Assembly: GCF_001411555.2 (NCBI RefSeq)
Contig: NC_049915.1
Coordinates: 17,126,640-17,190,639 of the forward strand
Source of the DNA: Juglans regia
Taxonomy: Eukaryota > Streptophyta > Magnoliopsida > Fagales > Juglandaceae
Reading direction: 5' to 3'
Length of the DNA: 64,000 nucleotides
In this document: positions 23,301-35,603 of the stretch, piece after piece
How the letters are laid out: each line of letters starts with the position of its first letter
How positions within the stretch are numbered: position 1 is the first letter of the stretch
The notes under the pieces: generated by a model
Seen by the model: the letters and a program-made list of their open reading frames with translations, nothing else
What the model was told of the DNA's origin: nothing
Databases searched by the model: none
Program-made: the position numbers and the translations under genes

Positions 23301-25925
23301 AGTAACATCTGGGCCTAGCACCAAGCCACTTTCTAAAATTTTTGGATTTATATGTATGGAAAGCCAGTTGATTTGTTGAATATTTTTATGGGCCAATATT
23401 TTTTTCAAGAGACAAGTTGCAATATTGCAGAATTTGGTTCGAGGCCCAAAACTTAGGGAAGAACCCATTTATTTTTTTATTCACTACCAGTCTTAGACCC
23501 AAATTTTTTTGAAGTGGGTTCTACCTGATCACCCCAAGGCCCATGCCCCTTTTTATTAAACTGGGAAACCCAACGATAGTTTGTTATTAGAAAGTCACCA
23601 CCTTTACATGTCTGTTTCCTTTAGTCATAAGCATGCACGTCTCTAATGTATTTTATCGACTCACATGCACATACATGTCTCCCTCATCCCTCTAGGATTT
23701 GTTTTTCTTCTTCGTTTGCCTATATATATGATCCTTCATGCGTGAAGAAAATCCTAGAATAGGGTTGCTGTCTCATTCCCCATCTCTGTTATGCGCAAAA
23801 GCCAAGAAACCACCATAGAAACACAGCAAGTCATGGCAGAACACCCTCACAGCCTCCATTGCCACTACCGCCAACCGCTAGCCTACCCCATGCAAATCGA
23901 ATACTAGCATCACCAAAGCCCAAAGATCCACTGACAAACCAGCCAGCCCCAATTCATGTCTGTCGCTACACCTCACACTATCTGAAGTCGGAACTCCTTT
24001 GTTTTAGACACTCGAAATAGAGAGACACTTGCAGCCACCCCAACTCCTTGGCACCAGCAGCCATCGCAAGTTTACACAAAAAACCACCGGCAAAAAATTT
24101 TGTCACCCCAATCCACCCCACACCACTTTGTTCCCCACGATGAGCTACCTCACGCCTAACTCCCTTTCTCCCGCTCATCTCTCTTTCTCTCTGCCTCTCT
24201 CGCCTTACACCACCCAGTGTAGGCAGCCTCGCTGCCGCACGCCCATCTCTGCACTCCAGCCGCACCACCACTTTTCCTCCAGCCCAGCCCGTCGAGCCTT
24301 GCCCTTCCACGCACTTCTATTCATTTGTTTTTCATGTTTGCTAACTTAAAGAGTTATATATATATATATATTTATATTTATATGGGTAATTCTGTAACCT
24401 AATAGCATAGGAGTTATTACTGTTATGCCCTTTGATCATGTTTTCAAATGATAACGTATGACAGAAGCTATTGCATAGTTGGTCTACTAAAATTACATTA
24501 TTACCTTTGAGTTACAAGTTGCATTATTGTGTTTTAGACTTTTAATATGTATTTGTAAACTCTAAGTTTTCCATGTTTACAAAAATTATTTTGTTAAGTT
24601 AAATTTATTTGAAGTAAAGTTTTCTTTCAAAAGTAAGTGATAATGTTGTAATTTTATTATGTTCTAGTTTATTAAATTATTATTGTTGTATAACTAAAAA
24701 ATGAATTTTGGTATAATTATGTTATATAATATTAAATATGGTAGTTTGATTTTCAATAGTAAATAAGTTAGAGTTTAATACTTTAGTCAGAGATTTAGTT
24801 GAAATTTGGGAAGTGTCAATATTTTAGGATTTCATGAATTTAGGATTTTGATGAATAAAAATAGTTATTTTAGCATCTTAGGCTTAAATATTGAAATATG
24901 CGTTCGAATGAAAATTTATGAAAATTATGTGATTATGTTGTAGGTGACAATTAATATCTGTCCTGCATTTTTTAGAAAATTTCTAAAAAGTTAAGAAGTA
25001 TAGATAGGTAGGATTCTTATGCTAGACTTTGTTTTGCATTACTCATGAAATTCTCTATAAGAATAAAATACTTTGTAGCATGATTTGTGTAGAGATGAGC
25101 TAGTTTGGCATTCTGTTATTAAACTGTGTAAAACAAAGCGTATATGAAATTTTGTGCATAAATTATATTTTTGTGATCTGATTCTGTTCTATTCTGAATA
25201 TGTTTTGTACTCTGATATGATATGATGTGATTTTTGAACACCTCTGGCATAACATTCTATTTCTATTTCTGTTCCATTCTGAACTTATCACAAGTATAAA
25301 ACTGTGACTTATGTTCAGGTTGGTACCAACTTTTCTGTTTCTGATACACCCAGTTTGGAAGCAAAGTCGTTTTTTGCGTGGTTTTCCATGTGTGCACGCT
25401 CGGGGCTTCGAGAATAATAAGGGAAAGATTCACATTCTATTTCTGCTCGATTGGCCACCGGGGTTTGTACAACCCTACCATGAGGTTTAAATATGGTCTC
25501 TGTTCTAATATGATAAGATAAGATGTGATGTGATGTTTATACTATGCCAAAGGGATTTTGATTATGAATATTTTTGAACTTTCACTCTAATATTTTTTAT
25601 AACATATTTTGACTCTGCATTCTGAAAATAAAAAGTGTTTTATTCTGTATTTCACACTTTGTAAATGCTCATGTTTGCACACTAGTATATATTCTCTACT
25701 TACTGAGTTGTTGATAACCCACCCCTTATCTCCAAATATATTTTAGATGATCGTGATGGTTCTGCTGGAGAACAAGAGTAGACAATGTTAGAAATGTTTG
25801 ATGTTCGTAGAAGAATAAGTACCCGATGGTACAATTGCTTATTTGAAAGTCATAGTTAGTAAATTTGTTACTTTTTGTTATTTTGATATGATGAGTTAAT
25901 GATATTTTTTAGTCTTTCGGGAGTT
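23301..25925 (+). mobile_element. LTR copy 2 of the solo-LTR family
   Basis: It begins GTAACATCTGGGCCTAGCACC, matching the solo LTR start TGTAACACCCGAGCCTAGCGCC. It then keeps the same order: a TATATATA near 23,720, a CT-rich stretch (24,160-24,200), the TGATATGATGTGATTT region, and CTTACTGAGTTGTTGATAAC near 25,700. The far end is degenerate and I set it at the loss of similarity near 25,925. No flanking duplication or interior is visible. Small frames in it, e.g. 24,029-24,349, are not genes. Confidence 0.7.
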
Positions 25926-26347
25926 TTTAATTTAATTTATTGAAAATTTCTTTGTTATCCCTATGAAGGAACATGAATATTTGGATTGAGCAAATGAATT
26001 ATTATTTTATTAAATTTTCTGGATTTTATAGTTGTGGTATTGAAATTAATATTACGTATTAAGAACTTACTCTCCGAACTTTCAGGATCTGGGCACAGTA
26101 AGCAGAGAACATATACTAGTATGTAAACATGAGTATTTTCATAATTCAAAATGCAAAACAAATTATTTACTTTTAGAATGCAGAATAAAAAAAATTTATT
26201 TTCAGAATGCAAAATCAAAACATGTTACAAAAAATATCAGAGCGAAACTTTCAGAAAACATTCTTATTCAAAAATCATTTGACATATCAAAATCTGAAAC
26301 TTCATATTCATCAATCAGAGCATCACATCTGGATAGATACCATATTT

Positions 26348-26545
26348 AACCTCCGCGGTAGTGTTATAAACCACAATTATAACCCGTGAAATGATCGTAT
26401 CCACTATTATAACCCGTGATTGGGCCGTATACTATGTAACCTCCGTGGTAGGGTTATAAACCATTTTTATAACCTGTGAAAGGGCCGTATCCACTATTAT
26501 CACTCGTGGTTGGGCCGTATGCCACTATTACCACCTGTGGCTAGG
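26348..26545 (-). repeat. Tandem repeat block inside LTR copy 3
   Basis: Two units of about 100 bp each start TAACCTCCGYGGTAG and contain several shorter iterations of TATAACCYGTG and GGGCCGTAT spaced 35-40 bp. Equivalent but less regular motifs occur in the solo LTR (19,900-20,120) and in copy 2 (25,290-25,500). Confidence 0.7.
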
Positions 26546-27511
26546 CCGTAACGGAAACTGAAAAAAAAAAATCATAATATGACTTAATTAGAATACAGAT
26601 TTAGAATCTCATGTTGAAGTTTTCAAATGCCACAATATATTCAAATAGAGTACTGAGCAAATTCAAATCTTTTCACATATTAAAATAAATAAAAATAGTT
26701 TCAGAATATTTTCGCATCACATGCACAAATTTTCATAAATTTCATATTTGCTCTTTTTGCATAGATAAGAAACAGAATGTACAAAATTAGCTCATGTCTG
26801 CACCACTCAAGATAAAAAATACTTTCTCTTATACAGTTTTCATGCATATGTAGAACATATATCTAAGGTTGTTTTCAGATTTCTTTTCAAAACAAACATG
26901 CATATTTTAAAACCAATCTCGTTTCATTTTCATTTTATACAAAGTCTAGTATAGGAACTACGCTTACTTGGACTTTTTAGTTTTTTAGAATTTCTTCACA
27001 CCAGTGCTAAACGAAAATCAATCACCTATAAGAAATAGTCACATAACTTCCGTAAATTTCTAATAATTCCTAAAATACCATTATTTTCGAAATCCATCAA
27101 CATTCACGTAATTTCTCTGACTAAAAATATTAAATTCTAACTTATTTACTATTAAGGTCCAATTATACAGTATAAAATTGAATAACATAATTATATCAAC
27201 ATCTATTAAAGTAGATAAAGCAAAATATAATTTAATTAAAATAGACTTAATTCGGTAAATTCTATAATAGCCTATCCACACTTAGAATTTACAACTTAAT
27301 AAAAATAATTATATCAAATTCAAATATGGTAAACAGTGAAAACTCATTTAGTAAGATAGACTTAAATCAGTTTTAAAGTATTTAAAACAAAAATAAAATC
27401 TTATTATTTACTACTGAAATTAGTTATAAAATACTTAATAATTTAATTTGAATCCATAAATATTTTCTATATAATTTCAAGCAAAGTCCACACAAGGCCG
27501 GTTTAATAAAA

Positions 27512-27668
27512 GAGTTTTGCTACATACAGTCACTTTTGCGTACTCTTTGTGTACTCTATTGATGTGATTGGTCAAAATAGTTATTTTATATTAAAACAAG
27601 TGATGCAGCTAATTACATCAATAGAGTGAGTAAAGAGTACGTAAAAATGACTACATATAAAACTTTTG
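27512..27668. mobile_element. Mutator-like MITE with 9 bp target duplication
   Basis: This 157 bp insertion is flanked by the exact 9 bp duplication TTAATAAAA (27,503-27,511 and 27,669-27,677). Its ends form an imperfect long inverted repeat beginning GAGTTTTGCTACATACAGTC. It shares the GCTACATACAGTC core with the MITE at 49,262. Nine-base duplications and long terminal repeats point to the Mutator superfamily. Confidence 0.85.
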
Positions 27669-28742
27669 TTAATAAAAACATGCCAATATGGAACAATCAT
27701 AATAATAAGGGCGTTTTGGAAAATAAAACATAAACATGCATGGGTTCTTTGGAAAAGGCATGGAATCTGAGACGCTCAACCCAGACCTGTAACAGAGAAA
27801 GCGGCCATGCTTACCGCGAGGGAATTAGGAGAGACGCAACGGCAATGCTGGGCAGAGGTAGAAGGTGGTCCATGGGGCGGCAGAGCACTGAGAGAGAGAG
27901 AGAACGACGTACGGCCTGAGGGAAAGAGACGTTACCGAGAGGGTGCAGTGGCTTGAGGCGCGGTGGTACAGGGTGTAGCTATACCAAGCTGTGGCCGTGT
28001 GGTATGGCCGTTTCCGGCGAGGAGTGAGGGCTGCCACGGGGGAACGTGGCTCTACAGTGGACTCCCCAATGTGCTCTGTTTCTTAGAAGCAAAACAGAGG
28101 TGCAGCCCACGTCTTCTTGCAGTCTCGGCAGAGTTGGGTGGCGGTGCAGGGTAGTTCTACCGTGGCTGAGTAGTGGGCTACGGTGGTGGCACCACGAGTG
28201 GTTGAGGGGCAGGTTGGCAGTGACGTTTGGGCAGGGTGGTTCCGTGTGGTGGACACACACGGGCTTGGGTCTTTTTGTGATCATGGTATGGACGTGCAAC
28301 TGGGGCTGGCGAGGTCTAACGCCGTGGTTGTGGAGGCGCGGGCTGGGCAGTGGGGGTTATCCCACGGTGCTGCGTGGCTGCGACGAAGGCTGGTGGCCTG
28401 AGGAGTAATTTTCGTGACTTACAGCAACAAGGAACCGAGAGGTAACATGAGAGAAGTGGTTTGTGGAGGTGATCGCCGAACAGTCAATTCAATTTATTTC
28501 AATTTATTATTATAATTTTTTAAAATTTTTTAATAATATTTCATCCTTTCAATTCAACTCAATTCAATATTTTAATACAATTCAAGCTGCGGCATAGCTT
28601 AATATGCAATTTACATTTGTATATAAATAGTGATGGAAAACCTACGAAAAACAAGAAAGAGAGACGTGCATAAGAGGGAAAAGGATGTGAAAGCGTACTT
28701 GTCGTGGAGTCTAGAATTATTTTCACGGGCTTAGGCTCTTTA

Positions 28743-28959
28743 GGATAGGTTTGGAAGTGGGATGAGATATAAAATTTTCATCTCATTTCATTTCATTACT
28801 ATACTTTTTTTAAATTTTTATATAAAATATAATAAATAATTCAATTTTTTCAAATCCCTATTCAATTTTTTTAAATCTCAATATAATAATAATATTAAAA
28901 TATAATATTTTAAATATTAAAATAAAATATAAAATTCTCATCTCAACTCCAAACCTGAC
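28743..28959. mobile_element. Harbinger-like MITE (GTTTGG family)
   Basis: Ends read GGATAGGTTTGGAAGTGGGA and CTCAACTCCAAACCTGAC, an imperfect inverted pair around an AT-rich core with GAGATATAAAATTTTCATCTC. It is the same family as 46,315-46,531. No exact target duplication is apparent. Confidence 0.65.
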
Positions 28960-29109
28960 TAAAAAAAAAAAAATATACTCATAAGTTTTTCTGATGAAAA
29001 TCTACTTAATCATCAAAAGATTTTAAACTTAATTATTAAACTTATTAAAAAAGTCATATTACGCCAAAATAAAAGAAAATCCATGCTCGTAGCCTAAAAA
29101 AAAAAAAGT

Positions 29110-29305
29110 GGGGTTACTATGTCGTCCTGCTGGATGTACCGCCCAACATTTTTTTTTTTCATATTTTTTTAATACATTTAAATATTTTTAAAAATTAAAA
29201 AAATATATCAAAATATTTAAAATTACTTCTTTAATTATTAAGTAAAAAAAAAATACAAGCGGCCAACTAGAGCGATAAGAGTGGAGCGGCACACTATCTT
29301 TTTCC
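29110..29305. mobile_element. AT-rich foldback MITE-like insertion
   Basis: GC-rich short ends (GGGGTTACTATGTCGTCC and AGAGTGGAGCGGCACAC) enclose an AT-rich core with CTTCTTTAATTATTAAGTAA. Similar cores occur at 30,290-30,480 and 43,368-43,730. The boundaries are approximate and lie next to poly-A runs. Confidence 0.45.
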
Positions 29306-29530
29306 AAAAAAAAAAAAAAAATACACAAATTTTAACTAGGCTTTTCATACCTATAAATTCAAAATATTTTATAAAATAAGCTTAACTGGCCTGGGTGTTA
29401 CACATGTGATCGCCTCTACGTTGGGCGGAGTCTTAACACAATTTGTAACTTTTTATAACTACATCTAAAGCTACGATGTCTTCTTATTAATTTTTGTTAT
29501 TTGTTGATTTTTTTTGTTCAAAAAATAAGA

Positions 29531-29859
29531 TGAAATTTATGGGCCTAACTCATCTCATAAAACCGGTTGTATAAGAGAGGATTGCTCGTTGCTTATAAAC
29601 ATGCCCAAGACCTTGTCCACAGTCAATGTGGGATTATTCCTCAACACCCTCCCTCACGTGCAGGCCAGTATTTTTTCTGGTCCTTGTCACGGGGTAAGTA
29701 GTGTAGGCCCACATTCGTCCTATGGCAGGCTCTGATACCATGATGAAATTCATGGGCCTAACTCATCTCATAAAACCGGTTGTATAAGAGAGGATTGCTC
29801 ATTGCTTATAAATATGCCCAAGACCTTGTCCACAGTCAATGTGGGATTATTCCTCAACA
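29531..29859 (-). mobile_element. TRIM (terminal-repeat retrotransposon in miniature)
   Basis: Two nearly identical direct repeats of 116 bp, 29,531-29,646 and 29,744-29,859, both start TGAAATTYATGGGCC and end TCCTCAACA on the plus strand. Between them are a minus-strand primer site (plus GGCTCTGATACCA, 29,728-29,740, complementary to initiator Met tRNA) and a polypurine tract (plus CCCTCCCTCACGTG, 29,647-29,660). The total is 329 bp with no coding capacity, so it relied on proteins made elsewhere. I could not find a matching 5 bp target duplication. Confidence 0.88.
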
Positions 29860-29959
29860 AATGCATGCACGGCGAAGTACTTTATAATGCCTCGAAGTGC
29901 ATATATATTTTTAACAATCTGAAAAATACTAAGATTTTAGGTAAATAAATTTAGAAAAT

Positions 29960-30801
29960 AAAAATTTGTAATCGAAATGTATTGGAAAAAATGGTTAATA
30001 AAATAAATGGAATATATTTCACATGATGTGATGGACAATATAAATTTATAATATAAATAATTAAATTATCTCACTGTCCTGATCGAAGAGTAATGCTAGT
30101 CAGTTAAATTTAAACTCTAGGTACAAATGATGGTTTAATAATACTAGAGTTAAGTAAATGTGTTTCACTTTTAACTCATTGTCTTGATCCAAGAGTACTT
30201 GTACCTTTGGTGGACTAGACTCTTGCAGGCCAAGCTAAAAAATAAAAATAAAAACAAATGGACAATATTATTATTATCGCTAGTTTCTATTGCTGTGAAT
30301 TTTTTATTTTATTTTTTTTACTTAATGATTAAGTAAATATTTTTTAATATTATTATGAATTTCTTTAAATATATTTAAATGTGTTAAAAAAATACATGAA
30401 AAAAATACAAAAAAATAAAAAAGAAAAACATCCAAAAGCACTAGCGAGAGCTCCAATGGGAGCTCCCAGTGGTGGGAGTAGCATTGCTGAAAACAAATCA
30501 ACATGTGAAATATGTCCAATCATAATAAATATGTTATACAATATAATTTATTTGTTATCTCAACAAATTTTTCAAAACCCATTTAATGATCAATAAATCT
30601 TGTGGGTATATTTTTTATATCTATTTCTTTTACTTCTTGAAAATTTAGTTAATATATATAATCTATTGAAAGTACTGCACCACCCCTGCTTTAAGTGGGA
30701 TGTATGGGTAACCAACTCCAAGTAATAATAAATGATTCGACCAAAAAATAGAAATATAACTATATATATAGAGTTATCATCCTAAAACACTTTTGCCCTA
30801 A

Positions 30802-30837
<36 letters not shown>

Positions 30838-31115
30838 GGATGGATTTAGAGGTAGGGAAAACCAGGTCAGGCGCAACAGTCAAGATAAGGATATTTTTAG
30901 CCATTAATTTGAATTTATTCTTCCCGAGAGTTTGGTTCCACATCCATCCAACTTGAGGTTGCTGCGAAATTGCCATTTTCCATGTGAGTGGGGACGTTAC
31001 AATTGGTAAAATTATTTGTTATTGTCTCACGGTTTCATGTTGATATATAATATAATATAATCGCACCAAATAATAAAGGTGTGAGGAACAACAATTTTTC
31101 CTTTGGCATAATATT
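29960..31115 (-). repeat. Segmental unit, copy 1
   Basis: Matches copies at 43.3-46.5 and 47.8-51.1 kb: GAAATGTATTGGAAAAAATG (29,966), TAATATAAATAATTAAATTA, TCATTGTCTTGATCCAAGAG, GAGTTTGGTTCCACATC and TCGCACCAAATAATAAAGG (about 31,060). It holds a (TA)n run at 30,804-30,834 and an AT-rich foldback-like stretch at 30,290-30,480. It has no protein homology. Strand is given relative to the nearby LRR relic and is arbitrary. Confidence 0.75.
30804..30834 (+). repeat. (TA)n microsatellite
   Basis: A perfect TA run inside segmental copy 1. The same site in copies 3 and 4 has shorter runs. Confidence 0.9.
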
Positions 31116-32230
31116 CAAGATGCCCATCCGACAAATCCTAGAGTATTGGCTGGTGAGGCATCTACACAGGTTGAGGCATCACGCATATTTACTCGCAAGA
31201 AGATGGCTAATATACTGCATGCAGCGATCGGCAGACACACATCAACAATGATCGATGCAGTGCGTGCTGCTATATCTGAGTTGCGTACAAATATTAATAC
31301 TAGCATCTCTGAATTACTACAGAGATTAATGCTAACATCTCTTAATTACGTACAGAGATTTATGCCTTTTATGCAACTCATCTCACGCTCAGTACTTGAC
31401 TAACATAGAAGAGAGACAATTAACTTCAGTCGAGGATGTGTGCAGCGAGTTTGGATTATAGTAATTTCTGTCTTTTATTTATATATATGTTTTTGGTATG
31501 GACAATATCTGGTCTTTTGATAATTTGCTTTAATTATGAATTAAATACTTTTTATCTTTTTTGGATTAATTATTTATTTATATTATGTGGTGTATGGATG
31601 GTAATATTTATTTAACATAATATAAATCACTAAAATATTTTTAAATTAATTACATAAAATTAATTTATGAATTCGTAAATATTTTAATTTTCAGTAAATC
31701 ATAATATATAATATATACTTATTTTTTATATTTTGAACAAGGTACTCACTGTTCGCACATTTATGTTTCGTTTGAACAGGTTTAAAAAAATCTCTGCCAA
31801 TTTTAATTTAATTTCCTACCAAACTATACGTTCAAATGCATAAATATGGTGTTCGAATATGTTCGAACTAAATATGTGTCATTCGAACGGTTTTAAAACC
31901 TTCCTACCAAATTTTCTCACCAAATCTCTCCCGTTTGAACAAACAAATTGTTATTCGAACGATTTTGATCTGTCCCAAGTAAACTAAATTACTTGCCCGC
32001 CAAGATTTGTCTATTCGAACAAATTTTTTACCGTTTGAACATTTTTGATGTTTTGAGACGATCTAATTCATCACAGAAGATCTAGTTCGACTGGATATTT
32101 AGACGTTCGAATGGGTTTATAAAGTCATCCATGTTTTGAGACAAAATTTGTCTCCAATAATTATCTTTAGGGATGAAATTTAGTTAGTCCCTAAATAATT
32201 TCGTCTATAAAATTAAAATTTGTTGTAGTG
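31116..32230 (+). mobile_element. CACTA element 1, 3' half only
   Basis: The right end is TTTGTTGTAGTG (32,219-32,230), the reverse complement of a CACTACAA terminus. It is homologous to the right part of CACTA element 2 (33,900-34,902): shared TAATTACATAAAATTAATTT, GAGACAAAATTTGTCTCC and a field of TTCGAA-type motifs (31,760-32,110). The left end is missing. The frame 31,146-31,403 (MAGEASTQVEASRIFTRKK) may be the tail of an ancestral transposase-gene exon, but I recognise no domain. Confidence 0.7.
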
Positions 32231-32321
32231 AACAGTGATTTAATTTAATATATAATCTGAGAGTACTTCAAAGTCAATGTGGTTCACTTTGATATGCTCA
32301 TTGTCTTGGTCCAAGAGTACT

Positions 32322-34902
32322 CGCTACAAGAGATTGGACTTTTTGAGACAAAAAATCTTATCTCGAAAAATCCAATTTTCGTCCAAAATGTTTTTGGAGA
32401 TGAAAAAATTTCATCTTTATTTTGTCTCAAAAATCCTATCTCAAAAGTTTTTGGAGACAAAAATTGATTTTTATGGATGAAAATTCATAAATATTTTCGT
32501 CTCAAAAAATAATTTTTAAGGACAAAATTGGATGAAACCAGTCAAACAGGTATTTTTTTTTTTCATGACGAAAACTTCTCATCTCAAAAGTACATTCAAA
32601 TGGAATCCTATAAGTTCAAATAGACACATATAGTTCGAACTAAAAGAAATTTTCTTTTGAACAAATGACCATATTTGAAGGTGTTCAAACATATTTTATG
32701 CGTTGGAACAAATAAATTTTTCAAATGACTTGTGTTCAAACATAAATTTTGTCCATTCGAATTAACTGTTTATTTTTTAAATTCTTTCTATTTGAACGAG
32801 GTTTTTTATATAAATATTGTTCAATCAAATACTTTATTGTTCGAATAGACGTACAAACTATATTTCTCGGTTGTCGTTTGAATGTGTTAGTTGTCATACA
32901 AAACAAAATTTAATTAAAAATCTCATACTAATGATAAGTGTGGTTTTTATGTGAATTTTATTATGAAAAGTGTCAGTTTTCCTTCCATTCTATTGATTGT
33001 ATTTTATTTCTATATATTTTTCTTCATTTTCTTGGATTTGAAGGAATGAGAAGATTTAGTGCGAAATAAGAGCATTTTGGTATAAAATAAGAGACTATAG
33101 ATCGAGATCGACGAGAGACAACGAGATTTGAAGAGAGCCGATGAGATTTGGGCCAGGAGCCTTATCCTATGGGCAGCAAAGAGATTTCTCTCACCCAAAG
33201 ATGAGAAGACTTACCTCTTGGTAGGCGAAGAGACCCAAGGGCGATTAGTTTGGGCGACGAAGGTCAAGCCCAAATGATCGTGATTAGTCTAAACGATTAA
33301 CTTAAAAGACCAACTTAAACAACATCGTAAGCAACAACTAGTAAAGGCGAGTAGATTTACCGCTCGGTAGGTTGGCGAGAGGAGACTTTCATCCTGGTGG
33401 GGAGTCTTTTCTCTCGGGAGGCATGGAGAACAATTATATTCAGCACATACGACATCTACTCAGTGGGATTCTTCTGAGTTTCACAATCAATCTGCTGACC
33501 ACTAAATCCTCTTGAGCTCTGCAATTCAAGCCGCATATCACTAAATCTTTGATTTTATATAATTCCGTTATTTTGGAGATAATTTCTTTTATGTTAACAT
33601 TTATCTTTAGAAACTATTTTCCAAATCTTTAGGCTAGATTGTAGCTGCATTTACCTTATTTCCATATTTGAGTTTTAACATCTATTTAATTCTATCTTGT
33701 GGAATGAATGGATGAGAGTCTGAGTTTTAGAGTAAAAATATTCCAAAGATTATTTTTTTTTTAAGTTTCTTTCGATGAGGCAGATCTGGAGGCCAGAGGT
33801 GAGAGTCACATGTTTCATTAACAGACTCTAATGAAGAATACTTGTTTTATTTGTTGGCGTGAGTTATATTTGGAAGCAGAGAAATTATAGGTAGCCCAAA
33901 TTAGCAAGATCACGTATGATGTAGATAAAATAGTCAAGCGACTCATGAGGAGATTGCAGATATCATGCGTGCAGAGATACGCGCATAGACATTAGAGATC
34001 ATTGATGTAGTTCTGGTTGCCATCGCAGAGCCAAAGTCGAAGCTCATGTCTCGAGTGACTGATATTGAGACACGCCTTGTTGGAGTCGAGGCGGTGCTAC
34101 ATGATTTGACCCAGTAGTGTACATATTTTATTTGCATTAAATGTACTTTTTTGTATGGACAATCATGAATATTTGTATAATTAATTTAAATATTCAAATA
34201 ATCATACATTATATTGCCGCCATACATTATATTTTTGGGATGCAATTAATGTATGCTTTTTATTTTTAGTGTTTTCTAACTTCTTTATTGTTAATTATGT
34301 TTTTTTTTTCATTTTACTTACCATTCACGATAATATAAAAAATGACACTACAAATAATATTTATTTAACTAAAAATATTATTTAACATAAAACAAATCAC
34401 TAAAATGTTTTATTGATTACATAAAATTAATTTTTGATTTCGTAAATAATTTACGTTCCGTTCGAATAAGGTTTAAAAAATCCCCCCCCCCCCCAAATTT
34501 TAATTTAATTTTCTACCGAAAGATCCATTTGAATGCATAAATATTGGGTGCAGTTCGAATCTTGCAACTTTCCGGCCAAATCTTTCCTGTTCGAATGAAT
34601 TTGAACTTTCTCTGGTAAAATTCATTACTTCCCACCAAAATTACTATTCGAACAAATTATAAACCATTCGAACAAACATTAATTCCATGTTGAAATGGAT
34701 TTTTTCTCATTCGAATGGGTTTGACTTTTTGATATCATGACCTAATTCATGGCAGAAGATCTAGTTCGAACGTATATTTAACTGTTCGAATGTGTTTTTA
34801 AAGTCATCTATTTTTTGAGACAAAATCAATAATTATTTTTGGAAAAGAAATTTAGTTCGTCTCTAAATAATTTCATCCCTAAAATAAGAATTTATTGTAG
34901 TG
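32322..34902 (+). mobile_element. CACTA element 2, non-autonomous, 2.58 kb
   Basis: The termini are CGCTACAAG (32,322; the family CACTACAAG with one change) and TTATTGTAGTG (34,902). They are flanked by the exact 3 bp duplication ACT (32,319-32,321 and 34,903-34,905), the hallmark of the CACTA (En/Spm) superfamily. Both subterminal regions carry many TTCGAAC/GTTCGAA-like motifs (32,590-32,880 and 34,455-34,790) and inverted TTGAGACAAAA / TTTTGTCTC stretches. Such arrays are transposase binding sites in known CACTA elements. A C14 run sits near 34,482. The segment 33,050-34,140 holds broken coding-like sequence without an identifiable domain, so the element is probably non-autonomous. Confidence 0.85.
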
Positions 34903-35603
34903 ACTACGTGTACATTCCGTGGAATAGACTTTTGCCTGCCAAGCTTTAAAAAAAAAAAAAAAAAAAAATCAACACATGAAATATGTCCAATCATGCAATA
35001 TTTATTATATTTGTCTCAACAATTTTTTCAAAAATTATTTAATGTTTAGATTGAGAGATAAGATGATTTGTAAATAGTAATAAGAATTATGAGTTAAAAT
35101 TTATAAACAATAATAAATAATAGTGAGATGAATTAATATATATCTTTCAACCCAAACCGGCATATTGCTCAATAAATTTTGTAATCATATTTTATATATT
35201 GATTATTTGTTTCTCTTCTTGACAATTTATAAATTAATAACTCTAGAAGTTTAATTAAACTGAAAGTATTATCTCCAGTACCCCTGCTCGTGTTTGGGTA
35301 ACCAACTCCTCCAAGTTATAATATTGAATGATTTAACCAAAAAAAAAAAAAACAAAGATTTAGGGTAGGCCAGTGAAACCAGTTCAGGGACAACATGAGT
35401 CAAGATAAGGATATTTTTAGCAATTAATTTGGATTTATTCTTCCTTGGAGTTTGGTTCCACAGGCCACATCCATCCAACTTGAGGACGTTGCTGCCAATT
35501 GCCATTCTCCATCCAACTTTAGCACATGTACTGTTCGAGACTACACTTTAAAATTATATTTAAGATTATTCTTATAAAATCTCTATTTTTAGAAAATTCC
35601 TAG

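Larger units (their letters stand above)
25930..29402 (-). mobile_element. LTR copy 3 of the solo-LTR family, inverted
   Basis: The plus strand ends CTGGGTGTTACA at 29,402, the reverse complement of an LTR start. Near 26,070-26,140 the reverse complement carries the ACTAGTATATGTTCTCTGCT block that precedes the LTR end. It is therefore minus-oriented and faces copy 2 across a gap of only a few bases. It is longer than the solo LTR because it holds at least three MITE insertions (27,512-27,668; about 28,743-28,959; about 29,110-29,305). The GC-rich stretch 27,780-28,440 is LTR sequence; its frames show no domain. Confidence 0.68.

Noticed and set aside
26348..26545. A CRISPR-like array
   Set aside because: The repeats are imperfect, unevenly spaced, contiguous without unique spacers, and lie in a plant LTR.
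27825..28408. Overlapping GC-rich frames on both strands, resembling a small gene with high GC
   Set aside because: They fall within LTR copy 3 and show no domain, splice signals or conservation.
31146..31403. 85-residue frame that could be a host gene
   Set aside because: It is embedded in CACTA element 1; the related stretch in CACTA 2 (33,900-34,130) is out of frame. Kept only as possible transposon coding remnant.
34345..34352. CACTACAA as the left end of another CACTA element
   Set aside because: It lies inside CACTA 2 with no matching right end or 3 bp duplication, so it is probably chance.
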